A stretch of DNA of 64,000 nucleotides from Duganella radicis (GTDB lineage: Bacteria; Pseudomonadota; Gammaproteobacteria; Burkholderiales; Burkholderiaceae_D). Location of the stretch: assembly GCF_009720825.1 (NCBI RefSeq), contig NZ_WNKY01000018.1, positions 52,970 through 116,969 of the forward strand, read 5' to 3'. The position numbers and the translations under genes were made by a program. Positions within the stretch are counted from its first letter, which is position 1. Each line of letters opens with the position of its first letter. Below the pieces are notes generated by a model that did not search any database, was not told the origin of the DNA, and saw only the letters and a list, made by a program, of their open reading frames with translations. Of this stretch, positions 8,274 through 17,216 are shown one piece after another.

Positions 8274-9812
8274 ATGCGACTCACGATCAAGCAGCGCTTG
8301 TTGTTGATTAACCTGGCGACGCTGCTGTTCGTCGGTCTGGTCGGCTTGGTCGGCTACTACGCGGTGCACGTGCTGGACGTGTCCATGGATGCGATCAGCA
8401 CCAATAGCGCGGCCATGAAGGATCAGTTGCAAGCCGACCAGGCCCACGACGCCCTGCGCGCCGACGTGCTGGCCGCGCGCCTGGCGGCCGAGAAGAACGA
8501 TCCGGCCGAGGTCAAGGAGGTACGCCAGGACACGGCCGAGCATATCGCGCTGTTCCGCAAGCTGATCAAGGAAATGGACGCCGCCAGCACCGATGCCGAA
8601 GTGCGCCAGGCCATGGAAAAGGTGCGGCCGGACGTCGACCGCTATCTGAAAAGCGCGGAAGAAATGGTGGCGCTGTCGCTCAGCGATCCGCCGGCGGCGC
8701 AGGCCAAATTCGCGGCCTTCATGGACAGCTTCCGCGTGCTGGAAAAAAGCATGGCCGCGCTGAGCGACCTGATCGAGAAAAACTCGGACGCCACCAAGCA
8801 GGTGGGCGACGAGGCGGTGGTCCGGTCGCGCATCCACATTATCGGTTTCGGGCTGCTGGCGGTGGTGGTGTCGCTGGTGGTGGGGCAGATGATTTCGCGC
8901 TCCATCCTGCAACCGCTGGACGCGGCGGTGGGCTTTGCCTCGCGCGTGGCGCGGGGCGATTTGTCGGTGCCGCTGGTGGTGGAAGAGGGCGACACCACCG
9001 AAACCGGCCAGCTCAAGCGCGCCCTGCGCGACATGAACGGCAGCCTGCACGGCATCGTCAGCCAGGTGCGCGGCGGGACCGATGCGATCGCGCTGGCCTC
9101 GGGTGAGATTGCGTCCGGCAATCTGGATCTGTCGTCGCGCACCGAAGCGCAGGCCAGCTCGCTGCAAGAGACGGCGTCGTCGATGGAGGAGATGACCTCG
9201 GCGGTGCGGCAGAATTCCAGCAACGCCGGCGAGGCCAATCAGCTGGCGTCGTCGGCGGCGCAGGTGGCCACGCGCGGCGGCGCCGTGATGGCGCAGGTGG
9301 TGGACACCATGGGCGGCATCAATGCCTCGTCGCAGAAAATCGTCGACATCATCGCGGTGATTGAGGGGATTGCGTTCCAGACCAATATCCTGGCGCTGAA
9401 CGCGGCGGTGGAGGCGGCGCGCGCGGGCGAGCAGGGGCGCGGCTTTGCGGTGGTGGCGTCCGAGGTGCGCAGCCTGGCGCAGCGCGCCGACGCGGCGGCC
9501 AAGGAGGTGCGGCAGCTGATTGAAGCCTCGGCGGCGCAGGTGCAGGAGGGCAGCGCGCTGGTGGGACAGGCCGGCGGCACGATGGAGGAGATCGTGTCGA
9601 GCATCCAGCGGGTGACGTCCATCGTCGGCGAGATTGCCGCCGCCAGCCGCGAGCAGGAAATGGGCATCGACCAGGTGAATCAGGCCATCGCCACCATCGA
9701 CACCGCGACCCAGCAGAATGCGGCGCTGGTCGAGCAAGCCGCCGCGGCGGCGGCGGCCATGCAGGAACAGGCCGCTCAACTGGCGGAAGCCGTGGAGGTC
9801 TTCCGCCTGTAA
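8274..9812 (+). CDS. Methyl-accepting chemotaxis protein
   Basis: 512-residue chemoreceptor. It has a first membrane helix (about 9-33), a periplasmic four-helix-bundle-like sensor (about 35-180) and a second helix (about 184-206). A HAMP domain follows, then the long cytoplasmic signalling bundle whose hairpin tip is EAARAGEQGRGFAVVASEVR. It would control CheA kinase activity and so flagellar or pilus motility. The C-terminus (VEVFRL) has no NWETF-type tether for CheR. The ligand is unknown. It lies directly after an outer-membrane protein gene and ends 2 bp from a convergent, broken chemoreceptor gene. Confidence 0.93.
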   Translation: MRLTIKQRLLLINLATLLFVGLVGLVGYYAVHVLDVSMDAISTNSAAMKDQLQADQAHDALRADVLAARLAAEKNDPAEVKEVRQDTAEHIALFRKLIKEMDAASTDAEVRQAMEKVRPDVDRYLKSAEEMVALSLSDPPAAQAKFAAFMDSFRVLEKSMAALSDLIEKNSDATKQVGDEAVVRSRIHIIGFGLLAVVVSLVVGQMISRSILQPLDAAVGFASRVARGDLSVPLVVEEGDTTETGQLKRALRDMNGSLHGIVSQVRGGTDAIALASGEIASGNLDLSSRTEAQASSLQETASSMEEMTSAVRQNSSNAGEANQLASSAAQVATRGGAVMAQVVDTMGGINASSQKIVDIIAVIEGIAFQTNILALNAAVEAARAGEQGRGFAVVASEVRSLAQRADAAAKEVRQLIEASAAQVQEGSALVGQAGGTMEEIVSSIQRVTSIVGEIAAASREQEMGIDQVNQAIATIDTATQQNAALVEQAAAAAAAMQEQAAQLAEAVEVFRL

Positions 9813-9814
9813 GT

Positions 9815-11389
9815 TCAGGCTGCGGCGAGGTGGTGCTGGCTGCGACGCGGCACCAGCGCCAGTTGCGGCCTGCGGCGCTGGCCATGCTGGGCGGCCGGCG
9901 CGGTTGCCGGTTGTGCCTGGTCGGACGACAGCTTGAACACGCCCACCAGTTGCACCAGATGATGCGCCTGGTCCTGTTGCGCTTCCGCCGCCGCCGCTTG
10001 TTCCACCAGCGCGGCGTTTTGCTGCGTCACCGTATCCATCTCGGCGATCGCGTGGTTGATCTGTTCGATGCCGGCTTCCTGCTCGTTGTTGGCGGTGCTG
10101 ATCTCGCCCATGATGGCGGTCACCGACTGCACGGCGGCGACGATTTTTTCCATGGTCGCACCGGCTTCGCCCACCAGCTCGGTCCCGGCGCCGACTTTGC
10201 CGACCGAGTCGTCGATCAGCTTTTTGATTTCCTTGGCCGCCTCGGCCGAGCGCTGCGCCAGCACCCGCACTTCCGACGCCACCACCGCGAAGCCACGGCC
10301 CTGTTCGCCGGCACGGGCCGCTTCCACCGCCGCGTTCAGCGCCAGGATGTTGGTCTGGAAGGCGATGCCATCGATGACGCTGATGATGTCGACAATTTTC
10401 CTGGCCGATTCGTTGATCGCATCCATGGTCTGCACCACGTTGGCCACCACGGTGCCGCCCTGCACGGCGATGTCCGAGGCGTTCTGCGCCAGGGTGTTGG
10501 CCTGGCGCGCGTTTTCGGTGTTTTGCTTGACGATGGCAGTCAGTTCTTCCATCGATGAGGCGGTCTCTTCCAGCGAGCCGGCTTGCTGCTCGGTGCGGGT
10601 GGACAGGTCCATATTGCCGGTGGCGATTTAGGTGGCGGCGGTGACGATGGAATCGGCGCCGCTGCGCACCTGGCCCACGATGTCGGCCAGGCTGTCGCGC
10701 ATGCCCTGGATGGCAAACAGCAGGCTGCGCTGGTCGCCCTGGCGCAGCGTGATCGGTACCGCCAGGTCGCCGCCGGCGATCTGGCCGGCGATGGCGGCCA
10801 CCTCGTTCGGTTCGCCGCCCAGCTGGCGCAGCAGCTGGCGCGAAATCAGCCAGGCCAGGCCCGCGCCCAGCGCCAGCGACGCCAGGCCCAGCGCGATGGC
10901 CAGGTTGCGCGACTGGCGGTAGGTGGCTTCGGCGCTGGCGCGCGCGCTTTCCATATTGGCGCTCTGGTGGGCGATCAGGGCGTCGATGGCATCCATGTAG
11001 GCCAATTGCAGGCCGCGCATGTTGCCCAGCATTTCATCGACCGCCGCCTCGACCTTGCCTTCGCGGCGCAGGCGCATCACCTCGTCCAGCGAGACGTTGT
11101 AGGGCGCGCGGGCAGCTTGTATCGCCAGGAACAATTCACGGCCCTTGCCGGATTTGACCATGTCGTCCAGCTTTTTCATGGCTTCGCTGTTTTCATTGCG
11201 CTTCTGTATCACCGTCGCCATTTCCTTGGCGGCCTTGGCTTCATCATGGATCAGCAGGGCGTTGCGGATCGAGCGCGCGATCTTGTTGTTGTGATTCATG
11301 ATCTGCTGCGCTTGCAGCACTTTCGGATAGGTCTCGGTGACGATGTCAGTGGTGTTTTCTGACAGCTCAGCCTGGCTGTAGACAGGGAA
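9815..11389 (-). pseudogene. Methyl-accepting chemotaxis protein, broken by stop codons and 5' loss
   Basis: The reading frame from about 11389 down to 9815 gives a chemoreceptor: a sensor (SENTTDIVTETYPKVLQAQQ), a second membrane helix, HAMP, and the signalling tip EAARAGEQGRGFAVVASEVR. It carries an in-frame TAA at 10628-10630 where family members read E in TAATEIATGNMDLSTRTEQ, consistent with a single GAA-to-TAA change. A second in-frame TAA at 11390-11392 lies in what looks like the end of the first membrane helix. No start codon or first helix is recognisable upstream, where sequence turns AT-rich. It is therefore a pseudogene unless the stops are sequencing errors. The C-terminal 265 residues could still be made from an internal ATG. 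Confidence 0.8.
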
Positions 11390-11541
11390 TTAGGCGATCA
11401 GGACTGCGGTGAATTGTCACCAATATATACGCATCATTCCCGTGCGGCAATAAAAAATCATCAATTTGGCAGCACTGCTTGGGAGCGATTCCATTACACT
11501 TGGCATTCTGTTTACTTTTAGCCCAGGAATGGTGGAGACCC

Positions 11542-12717
11542 ATGACAACAAACAATGCTTCCCGGCTGGACGTGATCGACGCGCTGCGTGGCTTCGCCAT
11601 CGTGTCGATCATGCTGTTGCACAACATCGAACACTTTGATTTTTATTTCACACCGGCCGGCCTGCCGGATTGGCTGAAGGCGGTCGACAAGGTCATCTGG
11701 GACAGCTTGTTTTTCTTGTTTGGCGGCAAGTCCTACGCCATCTTTGCCTTGCTGTTTGGCATGACTTTCTACATCCAGTACCACAACCGCGCAGTGCGCG
11801 GCGAGGACTTCCGTCCGCGCTTTGCCTGGCGCCTGGTCTTGCTGCTGGGCTTTGGCATGTTGAATTCCATGTTTTATCACGGCGATATCCTGAGTATTTA
11901 CGCGGTACTGGGTTTTGCTCTGATTCCGGTGGCGCGATTAAGTAATCGCTGGGTATTGGCGATTGCGGTTGTTTTGCTGTTGCAGCCTTACGCCTGGATC
12001 GAAGTTATTCAAGCCTTGCCGAATCCGGACCAGAAACTCGCCGATCCGGCATCGTGGGCTTATTTCGGCGCCGCCAATGAATATTTCGCCAAAGGCACGG
12101 CAGCGCAAGTCTGGTGGGGCAATCTCACCAACGGCAAAGTCGGCGTGATTCGCTGGAGTTGGGAAAACGGGCGGATATTCCAGATTCCCGCCTTGTTTAT
12201 GCTGGGTATGCTGGCTGGCCGTAAAGGTGTATTTAAGGAAGGGAATAACGCCTTCTGGCGTAAAACCCTGGTGGTCGCGGTGCTGGCATTTATTCCGTTT
12301 TATACGCTGAAAACCTGGCCGGAGTTATTGGGTGTAGGCCAGGCGGTAGGGCGCCCGTTGCAGACGATTATTACCTCGTGGTCGAACGTGGCCTTCATGG
12401 CGATATTGGTTTCCACATTTTCGTTGCTGTTTTATTCCCAGCTCTGGCTGGAGGTTTTCTCGCCGCTGGGCCGCATGAGTTTAACCAGCTATGTGGTGCA
12501 ATCCATTGTCGGTACGTCGATTTATTATGGTTTCGGGCTGGGAATGTATCAATACACGGGAGCCAGTTTCGCGCTGCTGATCGGTATCATGCTGGCGGTG
12601 GTGCAGCGCCAGTTCAGCGTGTGGTGGCTGGCCCGCCATGCCCAGGGACCGCTTGAAACCCTGTGGCACAGAATGACGTGGGTGGGTGGCACCTCCCTGG
12701 TTCGTGCCAGAAATTAG
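11542..12717 (+). CDS. DUF418 family membrane protein
   Basis: 391-residue polytopic membrane protein beginning RLDVIDALRGFAIVSIMLLHNIEHF, a hallmark of DUF418/DUF1624-type proteins related to membrane acyltransferases. The C-terminal part has the DUF418 signature region LGRMSLTSYVVQSIVGTSIYYG. About eight to ten membrane helices are visible. The ATG at 11542 has a GGAGA ribosome site 6 bp upstream. The family's biochemical role is unclear; transfer of an acyl group to an envelope component is inferred by relation to acyltransferase 3. Confidence 0.85.
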   Translation: MTTNNASRLDVIDALRGFAIVSIMLLHNIEHFDFYFTPAGLPDWLKAVDKVIWDSLFFLFGGKSYAIFALLFGMTFYIQYHNRAVRGEDFRPRFAWRLVLLLGFGMLNSMFYHGDILSIYAVLGFALIPVARLSNRWVLAIAVVLLLQPYAWIEVIQALPNPDQKLADPASWAYFGAANEYFAKGTAAQVWWGNLTNGKVGVIRWSWENGRIFQIPALFMLGMLAGRKGVFKEGNNAFWRKTLVVAVLAFIPFYTLKTWPELLGVGQAVGRPLQTIITSWSNVAFMAILVSTFSLLFYSQLWLEVFSPLGRMSLTSYVVQSIVGTSIYYGFGLGMYQYTGASFALLIGIMLAVVQRQFSVWWLARHAQGPLETLWHRMTWVGGTSLVRARN

Positions 12718-12734
12718 CACGAATACACCAGGAA

Positions 12735-13340
12735 TCAGCTTGCTTCGTCCGCCTCCGGCTTTATCCATGAGATACGGCCGTGACCGGCTTCATTCAGGCG
12801 GATAATCAGCGCCTCCGCAGCGCTATCGGGCAGGCTGAATTCGAATTTAACCTCGTCGGCATGCTGCACATTATTCAGTGCGGCGCCGGTGATTTCAATT
12901 TCCCGTCGCACCAGACCTTCCATGGCATAAGGCGCGCTGCACATCAGAACACGCTGCTTGAGAATGGCAATTTTTTCGGCTTTTAATAATGCCTGCGCCA
13001 CGCTGTCGGTATAAGCGCGCACCAGGCCGCCAGCGCCCAATTTAACGCCACCAAAATATCGGACCACGGTGGCCAATACTCCCTCCAGGTCCTGATGGCG
13101 TAAAACATCGAGCATGGGCCGGCCGGCCGTGCCGCTGGGTTCGCCATCATCCACCGCGGCCGATTGGCCGCCCGCTAATAATGCCCAACAAACGTGGGCG
13201 GCACCGGGATGCTGCTCCCATAATTCCGCCACGACTTTTTGCGCGCTGGCGCGATCGGTCATCGGCTGGACGCAGGCGATGAAACGGCTTTTTTTAATCA
13301 GCAATTCATGGTGAACGGCGGTCTCGATAGTTTGCGGCAT
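12735..13340 (-). CDS. yigZ: YigZ/IMPACT family protein
   Basis: 201-residue protein of the UPF0029/IMPACT family. The N-terminal domain has the family motif DDGEPSGTAGRPML and then VVRYFGGVKLGAGGLVRAY. The C-terminal ferredoxin-like DUF1949 domain covers about 135-200. Related proteins bind nucleic acids or ribosomes, and eukaryotic IMPACT regulates translation. It is divergent from the helicase gene that starts at 13384. Confidence 0.92.
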   Translation of the reverse strand: MPQTIETAVHHELLIKKSRFIACVQPMTDRASAQKVVAELWEQHPGAAHVCWALLAGGQSAAVDDGEPSGTAGRPMLDVLRHQDLEGVLATVVRYFGGVKLGAGGLVRAYTDSVAQALLKAEKIAILKQRVLMCSAPYAMEGLVRREIEITGAALNNVQHADEVKFEFSLPDSAAEALIIRLNEAGHGRISWIKPEADEAS

Positions 13341-13383
13341 GGTGGGCGGGACGTGGGGAGGTGCGTCATTATATAATCAAGCC

Positions 13384-15369
13384 ATGAAAGTCTATTCCAC
13401 CTCCGCCCCAGTTCTCGATGCCGACAGCGATACCTCCGGCGAAGACGATCAATTAGTCCACCAGCTTGGCCTGGCGGAGAAGGGCGTCTCGCTGTCCCGC
13501 CTCGAAGGCCGGGTATTTTTGCGCATCACCGGGGTGGTCGAATATGGCGGCCGCCATGTGTCTTACGATCTGGTGCCGACGCAGGGTGTGCTGGCCAAGC
13601 CGTCCAAGTGGCGCAAGATGGATGCGGACACCCGCGCCGTCCTGTTGCGCGAGCGCGCCAGCGATGAGGTGATCGCCGAGCTGCACGAGCACGTCAGCGC
13701 CTTCGTGCGGGAGCTGGCCGACGCCTGCGACGATTGCGACATGGACGCCGAGCCTTTCCTCAACGCGCTCAGCGACATGCAGATTTCCGAGCCGGCCGGG
13801 CTGGTGTTCGACCGCATCCGCCAGCGCCTGGAGCACGCGGTCGAGCGCGAGATGGAGGAGCAGCACGCCGAACGCACGCGCCAGAGCATCAATCTGGCCG
13901 AATATCCGGCCTCGTTCGAGGTAGCGCGGCGCATGAAGCGCAAGTTCATCGCGGTGCTGGGGCCGACCAATTCCGGCAAGACCCACATGGCGATGGAAGC
14001 CCTGGGCAAGGCGCCGAGCGGCGTCTACCTGGCGCCGTTGCGCCTGCTGGCGCTGGAAAACTACGAACGCTTGCAGGAAATGCAACAGCACGGCAAGCCG
14101 CTCAAGGTCAGCCTGGTGACGGGCGAGGAGCGCCGGCTGGTGCCGGGCGCCACCCACGTCGCCAGCACGGTGGAGATGCTGGACACGCAAACGCCGGTCG
14201 ACGTGGCGGTGATCGATGAAATCCAGATGCTGGCCGACCGCGACCGCGGCGCCGCCTGGACCGCCGCCGTGTGCGGCGCCCCGGCCAAGGTGGTGTATCT
14301 GGTCGGCGCCCCGGAAGCGCGCCGCGCCATCGAGGTGCTGGCGGCGCGGCTGGAATGCGAGCTGGAAGTGCATCTGCTCAAGCGCAAGGGGCCGCTGTCG
14401 ATGGAGCCGGCTGCCGTGCGCAAGCTGACCAATCTGCGCCGGGGCGACGCGGTGATCTGTTTCTCGCGCCGCGAAGTGCTGATGTGGCGCGACATGGTGA
14501 CCGAGGCCGGGCTGTCGGTGGCCACCGTCTACGGCAACCTGTCGCCGGAGGTGCGGCGGGCGCAGGCCCAGCGTTTCCGTGAGGGCGCGGCCGACGTGGT
14601 GGTGGGCACCGACGCCATCGCCATGGGCCTGAACATGCCGGTCGCGCGGGTGGTGATGACCACCAGCGTCAAGTACAACGGCTACGAAGAGGAGGAAATC
14701 CCGGCCGCGCTGGCGCGCCAGATCGCTGGCCGGGCAGGGCGCTTCGGCGTGCACGAGGAAGGCCTGGTGGCCGGCTACGACAACGAGACCCACGCCGTGA
14801 TGCGCTCGCTGCTGCGCGAAAAGCCAGTGCCGCTGAAGACCACCGGCTTCGCGGTGGCGCCGACGCTGGAACATCTGCACCGCATCTCCTCGGTCACGCA
14901 CGAGCATGCGCTGGCCAAGCTGCTCAAGCGCTTCGTGCACAACATCGATGTGCCGGACGGTTTCTTCTACCCGCGCATCACCGAGGACCAGTTCGAGCGC
15001 GCGGCCTGGCTGGATACGCTGGAGCTGACCGTGGCGGAGAAGTTCGCCCTGTCGCTGGTGCCGATTTCGGCCAAGGTGCCGGCGCTGCAAAACGCCTGGG
15101 AGAACTGGGCCAAGTCGCTGGCGCACAAAAAGATCACCCACTTGCGGCCCGGCGACACGCCGCTGCATTATATGAACTTGCAGGAAGTGGAAGACGCCTG
15201 CCGCCTGTATTCGGCGTATGCCTGGCTGGCCTACCGCCAGCCCGAGTACTTCCCGGACACCGAACTGGCGCTGCGCCTGTCGCGCGAGGCTTCCGAGCGT
15301 GTGGACGCCATCCTGCAAGACCAGAATTCGGCGGCGCGCAAACGCCAGCCGCGCAAATTCCGGCGCTGA
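13384..15369 (+). CDS. SUV3-like superfamily 2 RNA helicase
   Basis: 661-residue helicase resembling mitochondrial SUV3, the degradosome RNA helicase. Motif I is GPTNSGKTHMA (about 198-208), motif II DEIQML, and motifs V/VI VGTDAIAMGLNMP and QIAGRAGRFG. These are followed by the SUV3-type helical C-terminal domain with the closing cluster AYAWLAYRQPEYFPD. An N-terminal acidic segment of about 150 residues precedes the helicase core. I chose the ATG at 13384 (MKVYSTSAP); the frame opens further upstream with no clear ribosome site. It lies 5 bp before a small HNH gene, probably in one transcript. Bacterial members are little studied; RNA turnover is inference. Confidence 0.88.
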   Translation: MKVYSTSAPVLDADSDTSGEDDQLVHQLGLAEKGVSLSRLEGRVFLRITGVVEYGGRHVSYDLVPTQGVLAKPSKWRKMDADTRAVLLRERASDEVIAELHEHVSAFVRELADACDDCDMDAEPFLNALSDMQISEPAGLVFDRIRQRLEHAVEREMEEQHAERTRQSINLAEYPASFEVARRMKRKFIAVLGPTNSGKTHMAMEALGKAPSGVYLAPLRLLALENYERLQEMQQHGKPLKVSLVTGEERRLVPGATHVASTVEMLDTQTPVDVAVIDEIQMLADRDRGAAWTAAVCGAPAKVVYLVGAPEARRAIEVLAARLECELEVHLLKRKGPLSMEPAAVRKLTNLRRGDAVICFSRREVLMWRDMVTEAGLSVATVYGNLSPEVRRAQAQRFREGAADVVVGTDAIAMGLNMPVARVVMTTSVKYNGYEEEEIPAALARQIAGRAGRFGVHEEGLVAGYDNETHAVMRSLLREKPVPLKTTGFAVAPTLEHLHRISSVTHEHALAKLLKRFVHNIDVPDGFFYPRITEDQFERAAWLDTLELTVAEKFALSLVPISAKVPALQNAWENWAKSLAHKKITHLRPGDTPLHYMNLQEVEDACRLYSAYAWLAYRQPEYFPDTELALRLSREASERVDAILQDQNSAARKRQPRKFRR

Positions 15370-15374
15370 ACGCG

Positions 15375-15650
15375 ATGGACGAGGAACGTTGCCCGCTGTG
15401 TGGCCGCGCGCTGGGAACGGTCAACATCGACCGCCATCACCTGGTGCCGAAGACCTTCAAAGGCAGGGAACAGTTCCCGATCCACAAAATCTGCCATCGC
15501 AAGATCCACTCGGTGTTCACCGAGCGCGAGCTGCTGCGCACCTACCACACGTGGGAGGCACTGCGCGCGCATCCCGACATCCAGACCTTCATCCGCTGGG
15601 TCGCGAACAAGCCGCCCGGCTTTTACGTGCGGACCGCCAGGCAAAAATAA
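15375..15650 (+). CDS. Small HNH-nuclease-like zinc protein
   Basis: 91-residue protein with the HNH/beta-beta-alpha-metal layout: CPLCGRAL zinc pair, then DRHHLVPKTFKGRE (catalytic His region), then HKICHRKIHSVF. It is preceded by only 5 bp after the SUV3-like helicase gene and followed by a strong terminator, so both are likely one operon. It could be a nuclease acting with the helicase in RNA or DNA processing, or a structural zinc protein. Confidence 0.75.
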   Translation: MDEERCPLCGRALGTVNIDRHHLVPKTFKGREQFPIHKICHRKIHSVFTERELLRTYHTWEALRAHPDIQTFIRWVANKPPGFYVRTARQK

Positions 15651-15679
15651 AAAAGCCAACCCGAAGGTTGGCTTTTTTA
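15649..15679. terminator. Bidirectional intrinsic terminator
   Basis: AAAAGCCAACC-CGAA-GGTTGGCTTTT is an 11-bp stem with a tetraloop and T-runs on both sides. It can end transcription of the HNH gene (plus strand) and of the tRNA-Lys gene (minus strand). Confidence 0.85.
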
Positions 15680-15688
15680 CTGAATCTT

Positions 15689-15764
15689 TGGTAGGCCGTG
15701 CGGGATTCGAACCTGCGACCAACGGATTAAAAGTCCGCTGCTCTACCAGCTGAGCTAACGACCC
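15689..15764 (-). tRNA. tRNA-Lys (anticodon TTT)
   Basis: 76-nt cloverleaf with encoded CCA, D-arm GCTCAGCTGGTAGAGC, anticodon loop CTTTTAA and T-loop TTCGAAT. The T-stem has an A-C mismatch at its third pair. It is base-identical to the tandem copies at 45431 and 45536. Confidence 0.97.
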
Positions 15765-15879
15765 AAGGGCCGGAATTTTAATGCCTGGCGGCAGAAAATT
15801 CAAGCGCCAAGTTCTCGCGCGCGCCACGAAGGGCTCAACCTCGGCTATCATGTCGCCCTTCGTTGTAATAAGGACGAGA

Positions 15880-17025
15880 ATGAAAGTAGTTGCAATTGCG
15901 ACACATGGCATGGGTAGGCCGGCCCCGTCGCAGTTTGGTCTGATTAATCTGTTGAAAGCGGGCGCGGCCCAGCTGATCGTGTTGCACCATCTGGCGTTTT
16001 ATGGCCCGATGTCCGATCACGCACGCGCCTTGCTACCGTCGCTGGTCGACTGGTTCAGCAACAGTGCCCGCATTGCCGTGCAAGTGTTTCTTGTGATCGG
16101 CGGCTTTCTTGCGGCCAAATCGCTGGCGCCGTCCGGCCACGCCGGTTACGCCGATCCGCTGCGCGCCATCTGGCGCCGCTATGCCAAGCTGGCGCCGCCG
16201 TTCCTGGCCGCCACCGTGATCGCGGCCGTCGCCTCGGCCTGGGCCAGCCGCTGGATGATTCACGATTCCATTTCCGCCCCCGCCACGCTGGCGCAATTGG
16301 GCGCGCACGCGCTGTTGCTGCACGGCGTGCTGGGTTTTCCGTCGGTCTCGGCCGGCGCCTGGTATGTGGCCATCGATTTCCAGCTGTACGCGCTGATGGT
16401 GCTGGCGCTGGCGGTCGGCGGGGTGGTCGAGGGCAAGCGACCGCTGGCGTGGCTGATGCCGGTGTCGGTGGCGTTTGGCGCCACGCTGTCACTGTTGTAT
16501 TTCAACCTCGATGCGGAATGGGATAACTGGGCGCCATACTTCTTCGGCAGCTACGGCCTGGGCCTGATGGCCTGGTGGGCCAGCGACCCGCGCCGCAAGC
16601 CCGGCTATGGCGTGCTGATGATGCTGATGGTGCTGCTGCCGGCGGTGGTGGGACTGGCGTTGCAATTCCGCAGCCGCATCGCGCTGGCGGCGGTGGTGGC
16701 TTGCGTGCTGTTCCTGTTTGGCCGCGTCAAGACCGCCGCCGAGGGCCGCGCCTGGACGCTGATCCACGGCCTTGGCAAGATTTCGTATTCGGTCTTCCTG
16801 ATCCACTTCCCGGTATGCCTGCTGGTGAACGCCGCCTTTATCCATTTTGTGCCGCCGGAACCGGAGTTGCAGGCCTTCGGCATGCTGGTCGCCTGGGGCT
16901 TCAGCCTGGGCGCCGGCGCGCTGTTCCACCGCTGGGTGGAGGAGCCGCTGGGCCGCCTGATGCAGGCCCTGACACCGCCGCTGGCGACCGCGCCGCCACG
17001 CCTGTCCGGGGTGTCATTCCGCTAA
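15880..17025 (+). CDS. Acyltransferase 3 family membrane protein
   Basis: 381-residue polytopic protein of the acyltransferase 3 / OafA family. It opens with NLLKAGAAQLIVLHHLAFYG (the usual His-containing first helix), then AVQVFLVIGGFLAAKSL, then about ten membrane helices, ending in WVEEPLGRLM. Such enzymes O-acylate polysaccharides or other envelope molecules. The ATG at 15880 with AAGGACGAGA upstream is chosen over an in-frame ATG about 30 bp earlier. It is monocistronic, closed by a terminator. Confidence 0.88.
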   Translation: MKVVAIATHGMGRPAPSQFGLINLLKAGAAQLIVLHHLAFYGPMSDHARALLPSLVDWFSNSARIAVQVFLVIGGFLAAKSLAPSGHAGYADPLRAIWRRYAKLAPPFLAATVIAAVASAWASRWMIHDSISAPATLAQLGAHALLLHGVLGFPSVSAGAWYVAIDFQLYALMVLALAVGGVVEGKRPLAWLMPVSVAFGATLSLLYFNLDAEWDNWAPYFFGSYGLGLMAWWASDPRRKPGYGVLMMLMVLLPAVVGLALQFRSRIALAAVVACVLFLFGRVKTAAEGRAWTLIHGLGKISYSVFLIHFPVCLLVNAAFIHFVPPEPELQAFGMLVAWGFSLGAGALFHRWVEEPLGRLMQALTPPLATAPPRLSGVSFR

Positions 17026-17026
17026 C

Positions 17027-17057
17027 AAAACGCCAGCTTGCGCTGGCGTTTTTTTTC
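17027..17057 (+). terminator. Intrinsic terminator after acyltransferase gene
   Basis: AACGCCAGC-TTGC-GCTGGCGTT stem followed by a run of eight or more T. Confidence 0.9.
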
Positions 17058-17216
17058 GCTGTTTCCGCCCAGTTATATGATTTTTGCATCCCTTTGTGTA
17101 AAGAAATAATAGATTGGCATTATTGTGCGAGGCGTAAGATTGTCTCAAGTAGTTGAAGCACCGCAGTAGTCGAAATTGAAGTCAAACCAAAAAATATATA
17201 CACACTGGACGGAGAC

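Noticed and set aside
15781..15879. N-terminal extension of the acyltransferase from an ATG at 15781
   Set aside because: The extension overlaps the tRNA-Lys promoter side, lacks a ribosome site and is not hydrophobic; the ATG at 15880 has a good site.
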